Shown here in pieces: positions 1 through 6,476 of a DNA stretch of 9,517 bases (position 1 is the first letter of the stretch; each line of letters begins with the position of its first letter). The translations under genes and the position numbers were made by a program. Below the pieces are notes generated by a model that saw only the letters and a program-made list of their open reading frames with translations, had not been told where the DNA came from and made no database searches. This DNA comes from Bacillota bacterium (lineage in GTDB: Bacteria; Bacillota; Clostridia; Clostridiales; Clostridiaceae), in NCBI GenBank assembly GCA_023440105.1, contig JAEXSY010000043.1, forward strand, positions 1 through 9,517. The letters are read 5' to 3'.

Positions 1-218
1 GCTCCTACTTTAGAAATCATTATAAAGGCATTGGCCAGCCAGGTAAAATAACCAGCTGTTCCCACTGCTGCTACAGCTTTAGTACCAACTCTCCCTATCC
101 AAAACATATCCGTTATGTTATATGCCGTCTGCAAAAAAGATGTCCCCATTATAGGAAGGGCTAGCGCTATCATCTTTTTTGTTATACTTCCTTCTGTTAA
201 GTCTATATTTTTGGCCAA
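1..218 (-). CDS. MATE family efflux transporter, N-terminal part (3' end outside window)
   Basis: The first 72 codons of a multidrug and toxic compound extrusion (MATE) protein, a 12-helix cation-antiport exporter of the cytoplasmic membrane. The visible part begins with a short polar stretch and a 'GSITKKMIALALPIMGTSF' helix start, then 'YNITDMFWIGRVGTKAVAAVG'-like sequence; the LxlPi, (Y)N(I)xDxxxIGR and AvaAvG elements are the family's N-terminal signature. The start is a TTG at 218: an in-frame TGA lies three codons upstream, and a GGAGG sits 10 bases before the TTG. An ATG slightly upstream is in a different frame. The gene diverges from acyP and has a good promoter of its own. The substrate cannot be told from this fragment. 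Family assignment is firm; the exact start is likely. Confidence 0.9.
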   Translation of the reverse strand, partial: MAKNIDLTEGSITKKMIALALPIMGTSFLQTAYNITDMFWIGRVGTKAVAAVGTAGYFTWLANAFIMISKVG

Positions 219-249
219 AGAACATCACCCTCCAATCATAACAAGATTA

Positions 250-278
250 AGTATAATGGGAAATGAAGGTAAATGCAA
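250..278 (-). promoter_or_regulatory. Sigma-A type promoter of the MATE gene
   Basis: On the minus strand TTGCAT (-35, plus positions 273-278) is followed after exactly 17 bases by TATACT (-10, plus positions 250-255). The match to TTGACA/TATAAT is good, and the predicted transcript would start about 25 bases before the TTG start codon. That leaves a short leader with room for little more than the ribosome binding site. Confidence 0.65.
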
Positions 279-287
279 CGAATTTAA

Positions 288-316
288 ATGCAAAGCATTT
301 TCATATAAGTTATAAT
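288..316 (+). promoter_or_regulatory. Possible acyP promoter
   Basis: A perfect TATAAT (311-316) lies 28 bases before the acyP start codon, which is the right place for a promoter with a short leader. The -35 position at 17-base spacing (288-293, ATGCAA) is poor, so the promoter is either weak or helped by an activator. The only strong element is the -10. Confidence 0.4.
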
Positions 317-344
317 AAAATAAAAATTTAAAAGGAGGGATAAC

Positions 345-617
345 ATGATAAGAAAGCACATCATAGCAGAAGGTAGAGTACAGGGTGTAGGCTTTAGGTA
401 TAATGCAGCACTTATTGCAGCAAAATATAAAATAACAGGCTATGCAAAAAACTTAAGCAATGGTTCAGTTGAGCTAGAGGCTCAAGGATCTCATGAAGCT
501 ATAGATGCCTTTATCATAGAAATAAAAAAGGGTACCCCTTTTGCGAAAGTAACAGCTTTGTATCAGAAGGACATTGATATTAAGGAGAATGAAAAATCCT
601 TTAAAACCCTTTATTAA
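345..617 (+). CDS. acyP: Acylphosphatase
   Basis: A 90-residue acylphosphatase, a small cytoplasmic enzyme that hydrolyses carboxyl-phosphate bonds such as those of acetyl phosphate, carbamoyl phosphate and 1,3-bisphosphoglycerate. The phosphate-binding loop 'GRVQGVGFR' lies at residues 10-18, with Arg18 matching the catalytic arginine. 'KNLSNGSVE' at 35-43 supplies the catalytic asparagine (Asn36) and the family's NG(S)VE turn. The length is the family norm (about 90). The ATG start is preceded by an excellent AAGGAGG site. It runs in the same direction as the permease gene but is 144 bases away from it, so it is probably a separate transcript or only loosely coupled. Its physiological substrate in bacteria is generally uncertain. 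Confidence 0.96.
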   Translation: MIRKHIIAEGRVQGVGFRYNAALIAAKYKITGYAKNLSNGSVELEAQGSHEAIDAFIIEIKKGTPFAKVTALYQKDIDIKENEKSFKTLY

Positions 618-667
618 ACTTTAGATAAATTAACATTAAATATACCATTAATAAATAATATTCATTA

Positions 668-694
668 TTTACCTGATAAAGGATATCTGGTAAA
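668..694. repeat. 27-bp imperfect inverted repeat between acyP and the permease
   Basis: TTTACC (668-673) pairs with GGTAAA (689-694), and GATA (675-678) with TATC (684-687), around a T/T mismatch and a five-base centre (AAGGA). There is no T-run after it on either strand, so it is not a normal terminator. It could be an operator for a dimeric repressor or the first hairpin of the permease leader RNA. Confidence 0.6.
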
Positions 695-696
695 AT

Positions 697-761
697 AAAC
701 CTTGCACTGTTGTGTGGGCGGGAGAGGGAACCTAAGATAAGAAAGGACTTCCAAATAATTA
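697..761 (+). promoter_or_regulatory. G-rich leader of the NCS2 permease gene, possible structured cis-regulatory RNA
   Basis: In an AT-rich intergenic gap, 704-732 is strikingly G-rich, including GTGTGGGCGGGAGAGGG at 712-728. CCTTGCAC (700-707) can fold back on GTGTGGG (712-718) using several G-U pairs. GGAACCT (727-733) can pair with AGG plus TTCC (744-746 and 749-752) across a two-base bulge. The latter stem covers the only Shine-Dalgarno-like AAGGA (743-747), which lies 14 bases before the ATG, an unusually long distance. This suggests translation controlled by RNA folding. I do not recognise the purine, PRPP/ppGpp (ykkC), preQ1, ZTP or THF riboswitch consensus here. A promoter is not clear; TTAACA (630-635) with TAAATA (652-657) is a weak candidate. 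Confidence 0.4.
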
Positions 762-2051
762 ATGGATAAAATATTTCACTTTACTAAAGAAAATACAACA
801 TTACAAAAGGAAATTACTGCTGGGTTAACAGTATTTTTTGCCGTAGTATACATAATTGCTGTAAACTCATCTATATTAGCAGAAGGTGGTATTCCAAGAG
901 AGCCTGCTATATTTGCTACTATTTTAGCCTCTGCCTTAGGCTCAATATTTATAGGTTTATACTCAAATACTCCACTGGTAATGATACCTGGAATGGGTGT
1001 AAATGCATTGTTTTCCTATACCATTGTCAGCACTATGGGCTTAAGCTGGCAATCAGCACTAGGAACGGTGTTAATGGGTGGTATACTGTTTTCTATAGTA
1101 GCCTTCACTCCCCTTTGGCGTATACTTATGACTTCTATACCAGAAAGCTTAAAAACCTCTATAACTGTAGGTATTGGATTATTTCTTGCTCTTTTAGGAC
1201 TGCAAAAAAGCGGTCTAATAATCCCAACACCACTAGGCTTTGGAGCCTTAGGCGATCTATCTTCTATGGAGGTTATTGCAGCTCTCCTGACTTTTATAAT
1301 CGCACTGCTTTTATATATAAGAAAGGTGTCAGGAAACTTTTTACTTACTATACTCATAGGAACAATAATCAGCTTTCTCTTTGGAGTTAATTCCTTTGAT
1401 TTTGCAGAGAGCACAAGTTTTTCTTTATCAGGATATAATGAAATTTTTATGAAGTTTTCCCTGAAGGATATAGGAACTATCCCCTTCTGGATTGCCTCTA
1501 TATCCTTTGCATTAATTCTGATATTCAGCAATATGGGAGTGATAAACGCCTATGTAGGAGAGATGCTCGCTTCTCCCCATAAATTTCACAAGAGCTTTAA
1601 AGCAAATGCTATATCAGCCTTAAGCTGTGGTTTTTTAGGCACCAGCCCAACAGTAACCTCAGCAGAAAGTGCTGCAGGTATTGCAGTGGGCGGAAAAACA
1701 GGACTCACCTCCGTGATTGCAGGTTTTTTATTTATTTTGTGTATACCTATTATACCTATTGTAGGTATTATACCCGATTTAGCTGTAGCACCGATATTTA
1801 TAATCATAGGCCTGCTAATGGTTCAAAACATAACTAAAATAGACTTTTCTAATTATGTAGATGGTATATCAGCCTTCTTGACCATAATACTAATTCCCTT
1901 TACCTCTGACATAGTTACAGGAATGGGCTTCGGCTTTATAGCCTACCCTCTCCTTAAGATAGCTTCAGGTAATATAAGAGAAGTTAAGCCTGCTCTGTAC
2001 CTCATTGCTATACTTTTTATAATGAGCTTCTTCTTCACTGTTCTATATTAA
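762..2051 (+). CDS. NCS2/AzgA-type nucleobase permease (PbuG-like), divergent
   Basis: A 429-residue polytopic inner-membrane protein of the nucleobase:cation symporter-2 family, closest in pattern to the AzgA/PbuG hypoxanthine-guanine uptake group. N-terminal 'KEITAGLTVFFAVVYIIAVN' (16-35), 'PGMGVNALFSY' (76-86) and 'SAESAAGIAVGGKTGLTS' (300-317) are family signatures, and the length is normal. Asn81 and Glu302, substrate-site positions in this group, are present. The helix that normally carries an FDTxGT-like acidic motif instead reads 'FSNMGVINAYVG' (255-266), so the usual aspartate is replaced by serine. The ATG at 762 is chosen because an in-frame TAA lies two codons upstream and the N-terminus aligns with PbuG. 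There is no close Shine-Dalgarno, only AAGGA 14 bases away. Transport of a purine base is the default inference, but the substituted site makes the substrate uncertain. It is followed by a strong terminator. Confidence 0.88.
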   Translation: MDKIFHFTKENTTLQKEITAGLTVFFAVVYIIAVNSSILAEGGIPREPAIFATILASALGSIFIGLYSNTPLVMIPGMGVNALFSYTIVSTMGLSWQSALGTVLMGGILFSIVAFTPLWRILMTSIPESLKTSITVGIGLFLALLGLQKSGLIIPTPLGFGALGDLSSMEVIAALLTFIIALLLYIRKVSGNFLLTILIGTIISFLFGVNSFDFAESTSFSLSGYNEIFMKFSLKDIGTIPFWIASISFALILIFSNMGVINAYVGEMLASPHKFHKSFKANAISALSCGFLGTSPTVTSAESAAGIAVGGKTGLTSVIAGFLFILCIPIIPIVGIIPDLAVAPIFIIIGLLMVQNITKIDFSNYVDGISAFLTIILIPFTSDIVTGMGFGFIAYPLLKIASGNIREVKPALYLIAILFIMSFFFTVLY

Positions 2052-2053
2052 CT

Positions 2054-2092
2054 AACAAAACCCTTGAGCAAACTAAACTCAAGGGTTTTGTT
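2054..2092. terminator. Bidirectional intrinsic terminator between permease and tpx
   Basis: AACAAAACCCTTGAG (2054-2068) and its exact reverse complement (2078-2092) form a perfect 15-bp stem with a nine-base loop. The A-rich and T-rich outer halves of the arms give a T-tract on both strands. It begins three bases after the permease stop and ends four bases before the tpx stop, so it serves both converging genes. Confidence 0.92.
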
Positions 2093-2096
2093 CATA

Positions 2097-2591
2097 TTAT
2101 TTAGCTTCTTTTGCAGCCTTAATAACTGCATCAAAATCAGGATTAGTAGAAACCTCTTCTACATATTCTGCATAGACAACCTTATTAGAGCTATCTACTA
2201 CAAAAGCAGCTCGAGTAAGAAGTCCAAGTTCCTTTATATAAGTACCATACTCTTCTCCAAAGCTTCTATATTTATAGTCAGATACAGTTTTAACCTGTTC
2301 TATCCCATTGGCAGCACACCATTTAGCCTGTGTGAAGGGTAAATCCATAGATACTGTTACTATCTGAACTCCTGGTATCTCTGCTGCCCTTCCATTAAAC
2401 TCTTTAACCTCAATATCACAAACTCTTGTTTCAATGGATGGAACAGATAATAAAATTCTTACATTCTTTGTATCTTGAAGGGAAAAATCCTTCAAATCAT
2501 TATCAACAGCCTTAAAGTCTCTTGCAGTAGTCCCTACCTCCACTTTATTGCCAGCTAAATTTACTATATCACCTTTAAACTTTACCTGCAT
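2097..2591 (-). CDS. tpx: Thiol peroxidase (atypical 2-Cys peroxiredoxin)
   Basis: A 164-residue Tpx-type peroxiredoxin that reduces hydrogen peroxide and organic hydroperoxides in the cytoplasm, with electrons usually from thioredoxin. The N-terminus 'VKFKGDIVNLAGNKVEVG' is typical of Tpx. The peroxidatic cysteine is Cys58 in 'PSIETRVCD', with Thr55 completing the TxxC active site. The resolving cysteine is Cys92 in 'MDLPFTQAKWC'. Their 34-residue spacing equals that of the E. coli enzyme (61/95). Arg127 in 'LLTRAAFVVD' is the conserved active-site arginine. The ATG at 2591 is chosen over an in-frame upstream ATG at 2648 because GGAGG lies eight bases before it, homology begins there, and the longer form would overlap the promoter. 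It lies downstream of hcp in the same direction, probably with its own promoter. Confidence 0.96.
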   Translation of the reverse strand: MQVKFKGDIVNLAGNKVEVGTTARDFKAVDNDLKDFSLQDTKNVRILLSVPSIETRVCDIEVKEFNGRAAEIPGVQIVTVSMDLPFTQAKWCAANGIEQVKTVSDYKYRSFGEEYGTYIKELGLLTRAAFVVDSSNKVVYAEYVEEVSTNPDFDAVIKAAKEAK

Positions 2592-2633
2592 GTTTAATAC
2601 CTCCATTATTACCGATATATTATCTTTAACTAA

Positions 2634-2662
2634 ATTATACCCTTTCATACCAGGTGTAACCA
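2634..2662 (-). promoter_or_regulatory. Putative tpx promoter
   Basis: On the minus strand a perfect TATAAT (plus 2634-2639) lies 43 bases before the tpx ATG. A weak -35, TGGTTA (plus 2657-2662), sits 17 bases upstream. The strong -10 with a poor -35 is the pattern expected of an activated promoter, and repeats lie just upstream of it. Confidence 0.5.
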
Positions 2663-2663
2663 G

Positions 2664-2705
2664 TTGATAACAGTATTGTTAACACAAAATTGATAATAAA
2701 CAGTA
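2664..2705. repeat. Imperfect direct repeats upstream of the tpx promoter
   Basis: TTGATAA occurs at 2664-2670 and 2690-2696. AACAGTA occurs at 2669-2675 and 2699-2705, so the composite unit TTGATAA...CAGTA is present twice, the second copy with a four-base insertion. Between the copies lies the 8-bp palindrome TGTTAACA (2677-2684). The block occupies about -45 to -85 relative to the likely tpx start, a usual place for activator sites. No convincing hcp terminator is seen in this gap. Confidence 0.45.
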
Positions 2706-2720
2706 AACAGGAAATGTAAA

Positions 2721-4382
2721 TTAGCCTAATATTGCTTTTAAATCTTCCTCAGCAGTAGTAGTTGGTGCAATGTTAAAGTTATCCACTAATACCTTTAATA
2801 CATTTGGTGATATAAAGGCAGGAAGTGATGGTCCTAGCTTGATATTCTTAATTCCTAAGGATAATAGTGTGAGAAGTATACATACAGCCTTCTGCTCATA
2901 CCAGGAAAGAATTAAGGATAATGGAAGATCATTTACGGTGCATTCAAAGGCTTCTGACAAAGCTAAAGCAATCTTAATTGCTGAATAAGCATCGTTACAT
3001 TGACCTACGTCTAATAATCTTGGTAAACCTGCTACTGTTCCAAAGTCCAGCTTATTGAAACGATACTTTCCACAGGCTAGAGTTAATATAACTGTATCCT
3101 GAGGTAATGAAGTAGCAAGGTCAGTATAATAGTTTCTTCCGCTCTTTGCTCCATCACAGCCTCCTATTAGGAAGAAGTGCTTTATAGCTCCCTGTTTTAC
3201 AGCTTCAATTATTTCCCCAGCATGGCTTAAGGTTGCGTTATGACCAAAGCCCACAAGGATAGTTTTTTCTTCTTCATCTTCTGTAAATCCACCTAAGGAA
3301 AGAGCCTTCTCAATAACAGGAGTAAAATCCTTTTGCCCATTAACCTCATCTATGTGCTGAGCTCCTGGCCAAGCTACCACACTAGTAGTAAATATTCTAT
3401 CCATATAGCTATTTCTTGGCTTTTGAATACAGTTGGTAGTCATAAGAACTGCTCCAGGTATTCCATCGAATTCCTTCTGTTGATCCTGCCATGCTCCACC
3501 GAAGTTACCTGCTAGGTGAGAGTATTTGTGCAGCTCTGGGTATGCGTGAGCTGGAAGCATTTCACCATGGGTATAAATATTAATACCTTTTCCTTCTGTC
3601 TGCTCTAGTAGCTGTTTTAAATCTTTAAGATCATGACCAGATACTACTATGAATGGTCCCTTTTTCTTAGTAACAGGTACTGCTGTTGGTACTGGATGGC
3701 CAAAGCTTTCTGTGTTTGCCTTATCTAATAGCTCCATAATCTTAAAGTTAACTTGTCCAAGTTCCATGTTTAAGGCAACCCATTCCTCTGCTCCAAGAGT
3801 ATCATTTAAAGTTGCAGCTAATCCCTTATAGAAGAAATCATACACCTCTTGATTTTCATAGCCTTGTACATAAGCATGGTGAGCATAGGCTGCCATTCCC
3901 TTAAGACCATATATAAGAAGCTCTCTTAAGGATGTTATATCTTCATTAGCATTTAACGCTGGTATACTAATAGCCTTAGCATCTTCTACCATAGAGTCTA
4001 TTGCTAATGGTGCCTTATATGCAGCAGCCTTATGAATTTCTATATCTCCTAATACTTTTATCAGGTTTTCTTTTATAGCATTTCCCTTAAGAATTAATGC
4101 TGCTATTGGCTCCTGATCAAAGCTTACGTTAGTTAAAGTAGTAAATAAAGCATCCACTACGTATCTATTTAAATCCTCAGAAGCTTCCTGGCTTCCTGAT
4201 TTTTTAATTTCCTCTACTAAATATCCAATTCCTTTTAGCTGATATACTAATAAATCCTGCAACGCAGCTATTTCAGGACTCTTACCACAAACACCAAATT
4301 TAGTACAGCCTTTATCTCCTGCTCTTTGTTCACATTGAAAACAAAACATATCATAACTATTTAAATTTAATTCCTTAATCAC
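2721..4382 (-). CDS. hcp: Hydroxylamine reductase / hybrid cluster protein
   Basis: A 553-residue cytoplasmic Fe-S protein (prismane protein). It reduces hydroxylamine to ammonia in vitro and is linked to NO detoxification. The N-terminal cysteines (14, 17, 26 and 32 from the GTG) follow CX2CX8CX5C, the short-spaced motif of strict anaerobes that binds a [4Fe-4S] rather than a [2Fe-2S] cluster. All hybrid-cluster ligands are visible: His250 (SGHDL), Glu274 (HGEML), Cys318 (TTNCIQK), Cys409 (GGCDG), Cys437 (LACGKYRFN), Cys462 (GQCND) and Glu496 (WYEQK). Their spacing is close to that of the Desulfovibrio protein. For the start, AGGAGG (plus 4390-4395) is seven bases from GTG at 4382 but only one base from ATG at 4388, so GTG is preferred; using the ATG adds two residues. 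No separate hcr reductase gene is in the window. An intrinsic terminator isolates it from the upstream ATPase operon. Confidence 0.96.
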   Translation of the reverse strand: MIKELNLNSYDMFCFQCEQRAGDKGCTKFGVCGKSPEIAALQDLLVYQLKGIGYLVEEIKKSGSQEASEDLNRYVVDALFTTLTNVSFDQEPIAALILKGNAIKENLIKVLGDIEIHKAAAYKAPLAIDSMVEDAKAISIPALNANEDITSLRELLIYGLKGMAAYAHHAYVQGYENQEVYDFFYKGLAATLNDTLGAEEWVALNMELGQVNFKIMELLDKANTESFGHPVPTAVPVTKKKGPFIVVSGHDLKDLKQLLEQTEGKGINIYTHGEMLPAHAYPELHKYSHLAGNFGGAWQDQQKEFDGIPGAVLMTTNCIQKPRNSYMDRIFTTSVVAWPGAQHIDEVNGQKDFTPVIEKALSLGGFTEDEEEKTILVGFGHNATLSHAGEIIEAVKQGAIKHFFLIGGCDGAKSGRNYYTDLATSLPQDTVILTLACGKYRFNKLDFGTVAGLPRLLDVGQCNDAYSAIKIALALSEAFECTVNDLPLSLILSWYEQKAVCILLTLLSLGIKNIKLGPSLPAFISPNVLKVLVDNFNIAPTTTAEEDLKAILG

Positions 4383-4406
4383 TTTCATACCTCCTAAGGT
4401 TTCTAA

Positions 4407-4433
4407 CTTATAGCTATATTTTAAGGTCTGCAA
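4407..4433 (-). promoter_or_regulatory. Weak candidate promoter of hcp
   Basis: Just past the ATPase-operon terminator, the minus strand has TTGCAG (plus 4428-4433) and TATAAG (plus 4407-4412). The spacer is 15 bases, shorter than ideal; shifting the -35 to TATTGC gives 17. The transcript would start about 18 bases before the GTG, leaving just enough room for the ribosome binding site. The evidence is positional and modest. Confidence 0.3.
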
Positions 4434-4465
4434 TAAAAAAAATCGGTAACAAAGGTTACCGATTT
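4434..4465 (-). terminator. Intrinsic terminator of the V-type ATPase operon
   Basis: An 11-bp perfect stem (plus 4440-4450 with 4455-4465), a four-base loop, and then on the minus strand a run of T residues. It starts ten bases past the atpD stop codon. Its core GGTAAC/GTTACC palindrome with a four-base centre also lies directly upstream of hcp, so a second role as a regulator site is conceivable. Confidence 0.92.
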
Positions 4466-4474
4466 AAACAATTA

Positions 4475-5083
4475 TTATTTTTTCTTTTTTACCACTTTAA
4501 GCCTGAAGAATTCCTCTCTATCTTTTTCATCCAAAATATTAGAAATAGATTTTATTAACTCTTTAAACTTAGGAATTTGAATGTTTTGAAGGGCATTGGC
4601 TCTTTTCTGAGTTTTCTTAACCTCTAGAGCAAGTCTATAAACGGCATTTTCCACCTCAGCTAGCTCATAAATGAGATACTTAACATCACTGAACTTAATA
4701 AAAGCCTCATCCACAGCAGAATTAGAGCTATACAAACCATAAGCTGGAGCTACAGGCTTCTTAGTGTATTTTACTTCAGGAACCTCAACTCCCATTACAG
4801 AACGATATATAACCTCATAATCCTTTGATTCTGGTACAGCTAGAGCTATATCCTCTATAGAATGGATACCTAAGCTTATATTAGCTCTTCTTAAGGCCTC
4901 ATATGCCTCTTGAAAGGTGGAATCTATCCTTTCTTGAAGACTTCTAACTCTATCCATGTAGCCCATCATTTCTCTAATTAATACATTTCTTTTTTTATCT
5001 AAGAGCTCAAAGCCTTTTTGTGAAAACTCCAAAGAGCTTTGGGCAGCCATGAGATTAGATTTGGTAGGTGCTGTATTTTCCAT
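4475..5083 (-). CDS. atpD: V-type ATP synthase subunit D (central stalk)
   Basis: A 202-residue subunit D, the coiled-coil rotor axle that runs through the A3B3 head (functional counterpart of F-type gamma). The N-terminal 'PTKSNLMAAQSSLEFSQKG' and the following 'LLDKKRNVLIREMM' are the family hallmark. The C-terminal helix 'KKTQKRANALQNIQIPKFK' (in the last 50 residues) pairs with the N-terminal helix in the coiled coil. The tail is a lysine run. It is the last gene of the operon, 11 bases after atpB. AGGTGG before its ATG begins within the atpB stop codon (TAG), implying coupled translation. A strong terminator follows. Subunit D here should not be confused with F-type atpD (beta). Confidence 0.96.
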   Translation of the reverse strand: MENTAPTKSNLMAAQSSLEFSQKGFELLDKKRNVLIREMMGYMDRVRSLQERIDSTFQEAYEALRRANISLGIHSIEDIALAVPESKDYEVIYRSVMGVEVPEVKYTKKPVAPAYGLYSSNSAVDEAFIKFSDVKYLIYELAEVENAVYRLALEVKKTQKRANALQNIQIPKFKELIKSISNILDEKDREEFFRLKVVKKKK

Positions 5084-5094
5084 CTTGTCACCAC

Positions 5095-6468
5095 CTAGTT
5101 TCTGTAATATTTATCTAATGCCTCTTGAGAAATTCTATCCAGCTCATTACGTGGGAGCATCGAAAGAATATCCCATGCTAGATCTAGGGTTTCATCTATA
5201 TCTCTATTTTCATCATAGTTCTGATTTAAAAATCTACTTTCGAAAGCTCTTCCAAATTCCATAAATATCTTATCTGTTTCAGATAATTCTTCCTCTCCTA
5301 TTACCTGAGCCAGTGCTTGAATATCCTGAACCCTTGAATAGGAAGAAAATATCTGATTAGAAACATCAGCATGGTCTTCTCTTGTATAGCCTTCACCAAT
5401 ACCATCCTTCATCAATCTTGATAGTGATGGAAGTATATTTACTGGAGGGTAGATGTTTTTTTGTTGAAGCCCCCTGCTTAGAACTATCTGTCCCTCGGTG
5501 ATATACCCCGTAAGATCAGGAATAGGATGGGTAATATCATCATTGGGCATAGTGAGTATTGGTATCTGTGTTATACTACCACTGCCGTCATTAAGCATTC
5601 CAGCTCTTTCATATAAGGAAGCTAAATCAGAATATAGATATCCTGGATATCCCTTTCTGCTTGGCACCTCTTCTCTTAAGGAGGAAAGCTCTCTTAAAGC
5701 CTCACAATAGCTGGTCATATCTGTTAGGATAACTAGTACATGCATCCCTTCATCAAAAGCCAAATATTCAGCAGCGGTAAGAGCACAGCGAGGGGTTATA
5801 ACCCTCTCAACTATAGGGTCGTCAGCTAGATTGGTAAACATAACAACCTTTTGAAGCACCCCTGCTTCCTTAAAGCTCTGTCTAAAATAGTTTGCATCAT
5901 CATGCTTTATTCCCATGGCAGCAAAGATTATGCAGAAATTATCTGCTTCATCAGCGCTTATCTTTGCTTGCCTAACTATCTGTGCTGCTAATTCATTATG
6001 AGCCATACCACTTCCAGAAAATATAGGATGCTTCTGCCCACGAATTAGAGTAGTAAGGCAGTCAATAGAAGAAACACCAGTCTGTATAAAGTTTCTTGGA
6101 TATTTTCTAGCTACAGGATTTAAAGGTCTTCCATTAACATTTCTTCTATTCTTAGAATATATAGGTATACCTCCGTCCCTGGGAGCTCCGACTCCATTAA
6201 ACTCCCTTCCAAGAATTTCTTTAGAAAGAGCCAGCTCAAAAGGCCTTCCAGTAAAGGAGATAGAAGCATTGTTTACAGATATCCCTTGAGTTGCTTCAAA
6301 GACCTGTATTATGGCTTTGTCTTCTTCCATCTGTACAACTCTTCCCTGCCTTCTAGAGCCATCAGCTAACTTGATTTCAACTATTTCATCGTAGCCAACA
6401 TTCTCTACCTCAGAAACTATTATAAGGGGACCCTGTACTTTATCTAATCTTAAATATTCTTTTCTCAT
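5095..6468 (-). CDS. atpB: V-type ATP synthase subunit B (non-catalytic head subunit)
   Basis: A 457-residue B subunit of the A3B3 hexamer. It has the beta-barrel N-terminus (about 1-75), a RecA-like nucleotide-binding fold (about 75-360) and a helical C-terminus. The position of the P-loop reads 'FSGSGMAHNEL' (150-160) with no GKT, the expected degenerate loop of non-catalytic B chains. 'PSLSRLMKDGIGEGYTREDH' (347-366) carries Arg351, matching the arginine finger that reaches into the A-subunit site. The length is typical. It is eight bases from atpA. Its ribosome site AGGTG overlaps the atpA stop TAG. The ATG at 6468 fits family N-termini. Confidence 0.97.
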   Translation of the reverse strand: MRKEYLRLDKVQGPLIIVSEVENVGYDEIVEIKLADGSRRQGRVVQMEEDKAIIQVFEATQGISVNNASISFTGRPFELALSKEILGREFNGVGAPRDGGIPIYSKNRRNVNGRPLNPVARKYPRNFIQTGVSSIDCLTTLIRGQKHPIFSGSGMAHNELAAQIVRQAKISADEADNFCIIFAAMGIKHDDANYFRQSFKEAGVLQKVVMFTNLADDPIVERVITPRCALTAAEYLAFDEGMHVLVILTDMTSYCEALRELSSLREEVPSRKGYPGYLYSDLASLYERAGMLNDGSGSITQIPILTMPNDDITHPIPDLTGYITEGQIVLSRGLQQKNIYPPVNILPSLSRLMKDGIGEGYTREDHADVSNQIFSSYSRVQDIQALAQVIGEEELSETDKIFMEFGRAFESRFLNQNYDENRDIDETLDLAWDILSMLPRNELDRISQEALDKYYRN

Positions 6469-6476
6469 CCTATCAC

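Noticed and set aside
115..315. A 66-codon plus-strand open frame
   Set aside because: It overlaps the MATE coding start and the MATE promoter, with no family similarity and no convincing start signal.
653..670. AAATAAT/ATTATTT hairpin as acyP terminator
   Set aside because: Seven A-T pairs only, no G-C pair and no T-run distinct from the stem; too weak to be an intrinsic terminator.
618..761. Known purine-type riboswitch upstream of the permease
   Set aside because: The conserved junction and loop sequences of the guanine/adenine riboswitch are absent, and the PRPP/ppGpp (ykkC) consensus is not seen either; kept only as an unassigned leader.
1016..1531. A 171-codon open frame on the minus strand
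   Set aside because: It lies wholly inside the permease gene, has no ribosome site and no recognisable protein pattern; the opposite frame is clearly a real NCS2 permease.
2592..2648. Longer tpx product starting at the ATG at 2648
   Set aside because: The extra 19 residues are not part of the Tpx family, the region contains the -10 element and the true ribosome site, and GGAGG points to the ATG at 2591.
2676..2696. Rex operator upstream of tpx
   Set aside because: Only the TTGTTAA half is present; the second half after a four-base gap does not match TTAACAA.
4383..4433. Longer Hcp product starting at the TTG at 4433
   Set aside because: That codon sits in the terminator's downstream flank without a ribosome site; family homology starts near the GTG/ATG at 4382-4388.
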